A stretch of DNA of 46,575 bases from Methanobacteriota archaeon (GTDB taxonomy: Archaea; Thermoplasmatota; Thermoplasmata; RBG-16-68-12), in the NCBI GenBank assembly GCA_005878525.1, contig VBMB01000137.1, positions 1 through 46,575 on the forward strand. Direction: 5' to 3'. Both the position numbers and the translations under genes were made by a program. Positions 9,411-16,293 of this stretch are shown here, one piece after another. Within the stretch, counting starts at the first letter, position 1; each line of letters starts with the position of its first letter. The notes below the pieces were generated by a model. That model had not been told where the DNA came from and made no database searches. It saw nothing but the letters and a program-made list of their open reading frames with translations.

Positions 9411-9731
9411 ATGGTGATTGGAAGCGACATGGAACAAGCCCTCACCGCCCTCTACGGGGAGGACCAGGTCGCGGCCGTCATCACCCTGAAAGTGGACACG
9501 AAGGAAGCGGACCGCATCGCGACAGAAATCGCGAAGTTCGAGGTGATCCAAGACGTCTTCCTCGTCACGGGGGACACGGACATCATCGCGAAGGCGCGGT
9601 TCAAGAACTATAAGGGGCTGAAGGACTTCGTCCTCTCGAACCTCGCCCCGATTCCGGGAATCAAGGACACGAAGACCCTGATGGTCGTCACGACCTACAA
9701 GGAAGGCGGACAGTCGAGGGCGCAAAGTTGA
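9411..9731 (+). CDS. Stand-alone Lrp/AsnC effector-binding (RAM) domain protein
   Basis: 'AAVITLKVDTKEADRIATEIAKFEVIQDVFLVTGDTDIIAKARFKNYKGLKDFVLSNLAPIPGIKDTKTLMVV'; no HTH. Confidence 0.82.
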   Translation: MVIGSDMEQALTALYGEDQVAAVITLKVDTKEADRIATEIAKFEVIQDVFLVTGDTDIIAKARFKNYKGLKDFVLSNLAPIPGIKDTKTLMVVTTYKEGGQSRAQS

Positions 9732-9761
9732 GGGCGACGCACAACTCCGGGAGATGGTCAG

Positions 9762-10016
9762 ATGGACACCGAAGCGAAGCTGAAGCAAATCATGGACGTC
9801 CTAGACCAGATCGCCGAAGACACCTCCGTGCCTAGGAACATCCGTCGCGGCGCCTCGGAAGCGAAGGCTCGTCTTGCGAAGAAGAATGAAGCGCTCGACC
9901 TCCGTGTCACGAGCGCCATCATGATCATGGACGACCTCGCGAACGATCCGAACATTCCGCTTCATGGCCGGACGCTCATCTGGAACGTAATTTCCCAACT
10001 CGAGACGGTCAAGTAG
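9762..10016 (+). CDS. UPF0147 family protein
   Basis: 'IMDVLDQIAEDTSVPRNIRRGASEAKARL...DLRVTSAIMIMDDLANDPNIPLHGRTLIWNVISQLE'. Confidence 0.88.
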   Translation: MDTEAKLKQIMDVLDQIAEDTSVPRNIRRGASEAKARLAKKNEALDLRVTSAIMIMDDLANDPNIPLHGRTLIWNVISQLETVK

Positions 10017-10045
10017 GCTTAACTTCGGGCCTCGGATTATCGGCT

Positions 10046-10744
10046 GTGGCGGGGCTGCAGGCGCTCATTCTTCTGATCGTCATCCCGGCCATCGCGTGGG
10101 CGGTTGCGCTCCTCGTGCTGCGGTCGGCCCGTGCCGAACTGGCGCGGGAGTCGGCACCCGAGTCAGCCCAAGAGCGTTCGGAGGCGCGGATGCTCGTCCA
10201 CTTGGGGTACTCGGGAACGCCGGTTCTGCTCGGACTTGTCTTGTATGCCCTTGCCCGTCCCGGGCTCGACGCCATCGATCGCGGCTCTAGTGGAGGCGTT
10301 GTCCGCTTGGAGCCCCTTGTGCTCTGGGCCTCGTTCGCCTATGCGTTCGCTTCATGCTCCACACTCGCGGCGCAAACCTGGATTGTGAAAAGCCGTCTTC
10401 GGGCATTCCTCGGGTCTGAGTTTGGGCGAGTGCTTCCTCTCTGGGTCGTGCCGGCGACTGGATTGATCTTCGCCCTCATCTTGGTGTTCCTGGTTCTGGC
10501 TTACGTGGACTCCGTCCTGGCCGGCGTCCCTGTCGCCTCGGACTCGGCCGCGTCCGGTGCGATCAGCAGCTTCCAAGCATTCGCGCTCGGCACGGTCGCG
10601 TTTCCTGTCGCCGCCGGCTTCTCGAACCGCGTGCGAGATCTGAACCAGCGGGGATTCATGCGAGCCATCTTGATCATGGAGGTCGGCGAGCTCCCGGTCC
10701 TCGTTGGCTTGGTCCAGACCTTCCTCGCGCTCGGTTCTCTCTGA
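10046..10744 (+). CDS. Multi-TM membrane protein, C-terminal hairpin resembling V/A-ATPase proteolipid
   Basis: Several TM segments; C-terminal 'AAGFSNRVRDLNQRGFMRAILIMEVGELPVLVGLVQTFLALGSL'. Confidence 0.6.
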   Translation: MAGLQALILLIVIPAIAWAVALLVLRSARAELARESAPESAQERSEARMLVHLGYSGTPVLLGLVLYALARPGLDAIDRGSSGGVVRLEPLVLWASFAYAFASCSTLAAQTWIVKSRLRAFLGSEFGRVLPLWVVPATGLIFALILVFLVLAYVDSVLAGVPVASDSAASGAISSFQAFALGTVAFPVAAGFSNRVRDLNQRGFMRAILIMEVGELPVLVGLVQTFLALGSL

Positions 10745-10787
10745 CCGTACGAATTCAAAAATACTGCTGCAGGTCTGTCGCCGCCGA

Positions 10788-10891
10788 GCGGGGCTAGTCT
10801 AGTGGTAGGACAGAAGCTTCCCAAGGCCACGTGGCCGGCCACTCCAGGCTGGAACGAGCTTCTAACGCGGGTTCGATTCCCGCGCCCCGCA
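10788..10891 (+). tRNA. tRNA-Gly(CCC) with a 33-nt BHB intron at 10824..10856
   Basis: Acceptor GCGGGGC/GCCCCGC; D arm GTCTAGTGGTAGGAC; anticodon stem GAAGC/GCTTC; loop TTCCCA^A; T arm GCGGG-TTCGATT-CCCGC; no encoded CCA. Confidence 0.92.
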
Positions 10892-10902
10892 CATTCCGCG
10901 TC

Positions 10903-11973
10903 CTAGCCCACGGGCACCGCGGCCGACGGGACCATCGGCCTTGAAGAAATCGCTGCGGAGTTCTCCAGCTTCTGCACAATGCCTCCGACCCCGAAACCGA
11001 TGCCCGAGCTCACCGTGCCCGCGATGAAGACCGTAAAAGAGAACAGGGACACGAACAAGGCCTCGACGGCGAATCCGCGAAGGACCAAGTAGACGACGTA
11101 GAACAGGACCGCCCACGTGCCACCTGTCATCGTCGCGGCGACGAATCCGAATTTCCGAGGGCCGAGGACGAGGAACGCCAGATCGACCAGGGGCGCCAGG
11201 AACAGGATTGGCGGAGGCAGGGCGAACTCGCCGACGACCATGAGCGATCGCAGGCCGGTGTAGATCATAGCCGAGACGGTCGCGAGGCCGGCACGGCGAC
11301 CGGCGAGGACCGCGAGAACGAGGACGGCGGGGGCCGCGAGGGACACGCCGGTGGGATAGGCGATCGCGTCTCTCAAGACCTGACCGTTGAAGGTCGTCGC
11401 GAAGTCCATCGGACCCAGCAGGACCTGGAGGCTGAAGAGCAAGAGGCCCGCGCCCAGCGCGACGCCCACGAGACCTAAGGCGTTTCTCGCCCCGTTCCAT
11501 CGCGTCCGCCCCAAGACCACCGCGAGGAAGAACCCGAACGTGCTGACGATTCCGCCCGCGATCGCCATGACGTGGGGCGGACTCCAGAAGGTCTCCGAGA
11601 CGAGGCCTTCGGCCACGAGGCGGTGCCACGCTTCGTCCCACGGGAAGGCGACGGCCTGGAACAGAGCGCCGGTCCCGATGAGCAAGAATTCGACCGGCAC
11701 CAAGAGACCGACGATGCGGATCCGGGGGCCGGCCCACCGCGGCGCGATTGCGCCCGATATGGACCCCACGATCCCGGCGAGGGCGACATAGCCGAAACCG
11801 GCATAGAGGACGAGGTGAGGAGGGGTGAAGAAACTCTCGCGGCCCACGACAACGTGGCGCCAGATGTCCCAGTAGAGACCGAACGCCTGCAGCAGCAGCC
11901 CGGTCAGCGCGAACCCGAAGATGGCCCACCGGGGGACGCGGGACAACGGACGGAGGAGGCGCGGGACGTCCAT
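10903..11973 (-). CDS. Multi-pass membrane protein with duplicated WD..H...PPH motif
   Basis: 'WDIWRHVVVGRESFFTPPHLVLYAG' and 'WDEAWHRLVAEGLVSETFWSPPHVMAIAG' within a hydrophobic polytopic sequence. Confidence 0.75.
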   Translation of the reverse strand: MDVPRLLRPLSRVPRWAIFGFALTGLLLQAFGLYWDIWRHVVVGRESFFTPPHLVLYAGFGYVALAGIVGSISGAIAPRWAGPRIRIVGLLVPVEFLLIGTGALFQAVAFPWDEAWHRLVAEGLVSETFWSPPHVMAIAGGIVSTFGFFLAVVLGRTRWNGARNALGLVGVALGAGLLLFSLQVLLGPMDFATTFNGQVLRDAIAYPTGVSLAAPAVLVLAVLAGRRAGLATVSAMIYTGLRSLMVVGEFALPPPILFLAPLVDLAFLVLGPRKFGFVAATMTGGTWAVLFYVVYLVLRGFAVEALFVSLFSFTVFIAGTVSSGIGFGVGGIVQKLENSAAISSRPMVPSAAVPVG

Positions 11974-12030
11974 CGGTCAGCACTCGCGGCCCGGCCACCA
12001 TCGTCCGGCCGATATTTCAAACTCCGCCGC

Positions 12031-12636
12031 TCACCCGGCTCCCGTCTCGGCTCCGATTCGATGGACCGCCATGAGCAGTTCGGCCTCGCGTCGCAGCCGG
12101 GAGGCCGTATCCGGGGTCTCGAGGAGCTCCTGTCGGAGATCGACGGCACCCGGCAGGGCCGCCGCGACCCGGAACGAAAGCGTTCGCGGATCCATCTCCT
12201 TCCAGGTGTCGTCGACGATCGCATGCCCGCCCGTCTCGAGGGTCTCGACGATCCCCGCGAAGAGCCGGGCGACCGCGTCGGCGAGGACCTCCACCTCCTT
12301 GCCGAGAGGCTCGTCCAGCCAATCGACGTCGGCGCGGAGGTACGCCCGGCCTCGGTCGAGCGATCGGATCGCGAAGCGCCGTTGACCTTGCACGACGATA
12401 TCGTACTCGCCGTGAGAATTTCGTTGCAACGCGATGATCGTCGCTTCGGTACCGATTCGCCGGGGAATGGCGTGACCGCCTACCTCGTCGCCATCGAGGA
12501 TCAGGGCGATCCCGAAGGACTCATCGTGTTCGAGACAGCGCCCGATCATCTCGCGGTACCGGGGCTCGAACACATGCAACGGCAAGGTGGTCTCTGGAAA
12601 CAGGACCGTATGGAGGGGGAAGAGCGGGAGACGCAC
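12031..12636 (-). CDS. LON N-terminal (substrate-binding) domain protein
   Basis: 'MRLPLFPLHTVLFPETTLPLHVFEPRYREMIGRCLEHDESFGIALI...GQRRFAIRSL'. Confidence 0.88.
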   Translation of the reverse strand: MRLPLFPLHTVLFPETTLPLHVFEPRYREMIGRCLEHDESFGIALILDGDEVGGHAIPRRIGTEATIIALQRNSHGEYDIVVQGQRRFAIRSLDRGRAYLRADVDWLDEPLGKEVEVLADAVARLFAGIVETLETGGHAIVDDTWKEMDPRTLSFRVAAALPGAVDLRQELLETPDTASRLRREAELLMAVHRIGAETGAG

Positions 12637-12672
12637 GGGCTGCGGCCATCCCGCGGGAGGCCATAAGCCTGA

Positions 12673-12831
12673 TTACTTTGGCCGAATGTCGAGCCCGACG
12701 ACCCACGCCGTGCGGCAACCGGGACAGTTGACCTCGCGTCGCATCGCGTCGCCCTCGTCGGCCATCTTGAACGTGAAGAACAACGGGTTGTTGCACCGCG
12801 GACAATTGAAATTCAAGCCGCCGACCGTCAT
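12673..12831 (-). CDS. Small (52-aa) zinc-ribbon protein
   Basis: Hand translation: MTVGGLNFNCPRCNNPLFFTFKMADEGDAMRREVNCPGCRTAWVVGLDIRPK*; two CPxC knuckles; below the ORF-track size cutoff. Confidence 0.75.
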   Translation of the reverse strand: MTVGGLNFNCPRCNNPLFFTFKMADEGDAMRREVNCPGCRTAWVVGLDIRPK

Positions 12832-12916
12832 GCGACTACTCGAAGGGCCGAGTGGTCTTAAGGTTGCGCTCGCCTCCCGGCAAGTTTATGAAAGTCTCGT
12901 CCTTCCTCGGTCGTTC

Positions 12917-13549
12917 ATGCGCGTCGAGAAGGTCATCTCCTCTCCGCTCGACAACAACGCATACTTTCTTTTCGACGAGGCCAGCCGGCAAGCCGCGGTC
13001 GTGGATCCGGCCTTGGCGGGGAAAGAGCTCCTCGCAATGTCGGAGAAGTTCGGCGCGAAGATCGTCTACATCCTGAACACCCATGGGCATCCGGATTCGA
13101 CCGCGGACGATGCATCGATCCGCACCACGACGGGAGCGAAAATCGCGATTTTCGAGGTCGATGCGCCGCGGCTGGAAAAGAACGCTCGAGGGACGCGGTG
13201 GTTCCTTCCCGCACCGCCGGCTCCTGTCAAAGCAGACGTCCTCCTGAAGGAGGGGTCCGAACTGAAGCTCGGAGACCTCGTCATCACGACCCTTCACACG
13301 CCGGGGCACACGGAGGGCAGCGCGTGTTTCCATGTTGAGACGGCGGGTGCGCTCTTCACGGGCGACACCCTCTACGCGGGATCCTGCGGTCGTACGGACG
13401 TGCAAGGCGGAAGTCCGGCGAAAATGGTCTTCACCCTCCGGCGATTGAAGGAACTCCCAGCCGAGACCCGCGTGTACCCGGGCCACGGGCCTGAGACGAC
13501 GATCGGCGACGAGACGTGGATCAGCGACCTCACATACCCGGTCGTCTGA
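12917..13549 (+). CDS. Metallo-beta-lactamase fold hydrolase (glyoxalase II-like)
   Basis: 'ILNTHGHPDSTADD', 'LHTPGHTEGSACFHV', 'LFTGDTLYAGSCGRTD', 'VYPGHGPETTIG'. Confidence 0.92.
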   Translation: MRVEKVISSPLDNNAYFLFDEASRQAAVVDPALAGKELLAMSEKFGAKIVYILNTHGHPDSTADDASIRTTTGAKIAIFEVDAPRLEKNARGTRWFLPAPPAPVKADVLLKEGSELKLGDLVITTLHTPGHTEGSACFHVETAGALFTGDTLYAGSCGRTDVQGGSPAKMVFTLRRLKELPAETRVYPGHGPETTIGDETWISDLTYPVV

Positions 13550-13550
13550 G

Positions 13551-15326
13551 TCAGCGGCGCATTCCGCTCGCGGCCCGCCAGCTCCGGGCGGTCGGCATGT
13601 GACGGACGAGTCGGACGCGGGCGACGCGCCGAGTGATGCCCAGGCCCAAGCGCCGGTGGACGACCTTCATGCTGAAGACCACGACGAGGAAGTACGCGTA
13701 GAGGATGACAAGCGTCACGGGCCAATAGTACTGCCACAAGATGGCGACGAGGCCGACGATGGCGAGCGCACCCACCACGATCCGGAGGACGAACGTTTCG
13801 ATCGTCGATCGGCTGAACGGGCCGCCGTCCACGCCGTAGTTCGTGTGCCGCACGGGTTCACGGAACGCGTGGCGGGCCGATGCCCAGACGCCGAACACGA
13901 AGACGGGAGTGAGGAGGGACATCGCGAGGTGCGCCATGCCGGTGGTCACCGTCAAGTCGATGATCCATGCGGCGTAGAAAATGAGGGACGCTTGGAAGAG
14001 CCGCTTGCGCCGGTAGATGGGCAGAAAATTCGGCATGATGACCGTCTTCAGCGTCCTCTTCACGAGCTCCGCACCGAAGCGGAGCGACTTCGGGAGTCGG
14101 CTCGCGAAGAAGGCGGCGATCCGGTTCGATCGGCCCATCAGGATTGGTGCGAGGGAGCTCATCACGATGCACAGGATGCCGGCGAACGGGGTCAGGTAGG
14201 TCCCGGCGTAGTCGTTCGAGAGTTGCGGATTCGCGCGGATTGCACGGGCCCCCACGGTCGCGTAGAGGATCGCCTCCTCGTTGCGGGCAACGAGGCTCGT
14301 GCCGATCGCGGTCGACGCGCGACCGGAGAAGCCGATGAAATAGGCGAGACTCGCGGTGAGGAAGAGATCATTCAGCAGAATCAACGGCACCGCAATTGCG
14401 AGCATGGGGAGCACGGAGCCCAGGGCCGCCGGGTCGATCAACATCCCGAAGGTGAGGAAGAAAATCGCGACGAACGCATCCCGCAGCGATTCCATCTTGA
14501 CTTTCATCCGGCCCGCGATGCGGGTATCCGCAAAGACCATCCCCATGAAGAACGCGCCGACGATGGCGGGGATCCGGAATGCCTCTGCGAGAGACGCCGC
14601 CAGGAAGACCGTTCCGAGGGCGAAGAGGACGAACAGCTCCTCGTTCTTGATCCGTTCAAAGATGGCCGCCGTCCTCGGGACCACGACCGCCGCAAGGAGG
14701 GCAAAGAAGCCGATGAAGAGCCCCACCCCGCCGAACAGGAGGCCCACGTTCACCGGCGTATCGGAGGGGACGATCATGCCATTGACCAGCGTAAGGAGGA
14801 ACATCGCGAGGAACGACTCAAGGATCACCATGCCCAGGAGGAACTCCGTCTCCGCGTTGCCGAGGCGTTTCAAATCGATCAGGGACTTCGCGGTGATCGC
14901 CGAGCTCGACATGCTGATGACCCCCGCCATGAAGATCGTGTCGATCAGGGGCCATCCGAGCCACGCCCCGATGACGAACCCCGCGAACATGTTCACCGCG
15001 AGGTTTGTCACCGCGAGGACCGCGGCGGCCTCCTTCGTCCGCATAAGCTTCGTGATGCTGAACTCGAGCCCGACGAAGAAGAGGAGCAGGACCAACCCGA
15101 GTTGCGAGATGCTCTGCAGGAAGACGCTGTCCGCCAGGATTCCGTCGTACGACCAGCCGAACAGATGGAAGTGGATGTTTGGGCCGATCAGCATGCCCGC
15201 GATGATGTAGCCGATGATGATTGGGACTCGGGCCCGAGAGGCGAACGCGGCTCCGACGAAACCCACGGTGGCGATGACGCCCACGTCGAACATGATCGAC
15301 GTCGTCTCAACCACGTGCCCACCCAT
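13551..15326 (-). CDS. CPA2-family monovalent cation:proton antiporter (Kef-type)
   Basis: 'VPIIIGYIIAGMLIGPNIHFHLFGWS', 'LGLVLLLFFVGLEFSITKL', 'IVGAFFMGMVFADTR'. Confidence 0.9.
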   Translation of the reverse strand: MGGHVVETTSIMFDVGVIATVGFVGAAFASRARVPIIIGYIIAGMLIGPNIHFHLFGWSYDGILADSVFLQSISQLGLVLLLFFVGLEFSITKLMRTKEAAAVLAVTNLAVNMFAGFVIGAWLGWPLIDTIFMAGVISMSSSAITAKSLIDLKRLGNAETEFLLGMVILESFLAMFLLTLVNGMIVPSDTPVNVGLLFGGVGLFIGFFALLAAVVVPRTAAIFERIKNEELFVLFALGTVFLAASLAEAFRIPAIVGAFFMGMVFADTRIAGRMKVKMESLRDAFVAIFFLTFGMLIDPAALGSVLPMLAIAVPLILLNDLFLTASLAYFIGFSGRASTAIGTSLVARNEEAILYATVGARAIRANPQLSNDYAGTYLTPFAGILCIVMSSLAPILMGRSNRIAAFFASRLPKSLRFGAELVKRTLKTVIMPNFLPIYRRKRLFQASLIFYAAWIIDLTVTTGMAHLAMSLLTPVFVFGVWASARHAFREPVRHTNYGVDGGPFSRSTIETFVLRIVVGALAIVGLVAILWQYYWPVTLVILYAYFLVVVFSMKVVHRRLGLGITRRVARVRLVRHMPTARSWRAASGMRR

Positions 15327-15566
15327 CCCAGGCGGGGTTTCGCTCGAGCGCGGGCGCTGACGCTCTCCGCAGGAGAACCGAGTTTCCCATCCCGAGCGCG
15401 CATCGCCCCTCAGGCTACAAAAAGATGCTGTTGTGTTGTCGGGCCGCCCTTGACAAACCCGATCCCGTTTCTCTCCGTGCCCTACATCACAAACCCCCTG
15501 TTGTCCGCGGCATTCCTAAATACGAGCGCCACCTCTCTCTATCATCCGGTCGCGTACGAGGTCGCC

Positions 15567-16166
15567 ATGGCGAAGATGGACCGCTGTCCCATCTGCAATG
15601 TCGCGGTCAAACCCGAGAACCTCATCCGCCACCTGAACGACATCCATCCACGCCATCCGGATCGACCCGGTCTCATCGAGAAATTGAAGGAGGAACCCGG
15701 CCGGATTCAGCGGCCGAGGGCCGGTCGGCCGATTCGCATTCGCCGGTGGCAAATCGCCCTCGTCGCGATCATCGTCTTGGGCGGTCTTGGTGCCATTTAC
15801 GTGCCTCCGTTGCTGGCCGGTACACCCGCCTTACCTTGCATCCGACAGGAAGGCGGGCTCGTGTATCACTGGCACACAGACCTGACCATCTCTTCGGGCG
15901 CGGCGTCCGTACCGATCCCCGCAGGGATCGGAATCAGCACGTTCTGTCTCGAGCCCCTGCACACGCACGACGCGACCGGTCGGATTCATGTCGAGACCGA
16001 TACTGCACGCCTCTATTCGATCGGAGACTTCTTCCGCGTGTGGGGGAAGTCATTCGGCAGCCCGACCGCCATGCATGTGAATGGGACGGCCGTCACGCCG
16101 AGTCCGAGCGTCATCTTGTACGATGTCCCCGAGACGATTCACCTTCAATACGACTCGTTTTCGTGA
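15567..16166 (+). CDS. N-terminal zinc finger + TM + His-rich extracytoplasmic domain protein
   Basis: 'CPICNVAVKPENLIRHLNDIHPRH', TM 'WQIALVAIIVLGGLGAIYVPPLLA', then 'VYHWHTDLTI' and 'PLHTHDATGRIHVE'. Confidence 0.75.
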   Translation: MAKMDRCPICNVAVKPENLIRHLNDIHPRHPDRPGLIEKLKEEPGRIQRPRAGRPIRIRRWQIALVAIIVLGGLGAIYVPPLLAGTPALPCIRQEGGLVYHWHTDLTISSGAASVPIPAGIGISTFCLEPLHTHDATGRIHVETDTARLYSIGDFFRVWGKSFGSPTAMHVNGTAVTPSPSVILYDVPETIHLQYDSFS

Positions 16167-16293
16167 AAGCCTCGCGGGCTCGCGTCGATGATGTCCGGTA
16201 GCACGCGTTCCCTCCCGCCGCCCTCCCGCGGCGAGTCCACTCCGATGGATGTCCGCAACGAGCTTTATTACGAATGCGAATGTTCAGCGCGCG

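Noticed and set aside
13599-16166. 855-aa plus-strand ORF
   Set aside because: Its first ~655 codons are antisense to the CPA2 antiporter and upstream spacer, with Asp/Glu/His/Arg-rich low-complexity composition typical of high-GC shadow frames; only the 3' part from 15567 looks real.
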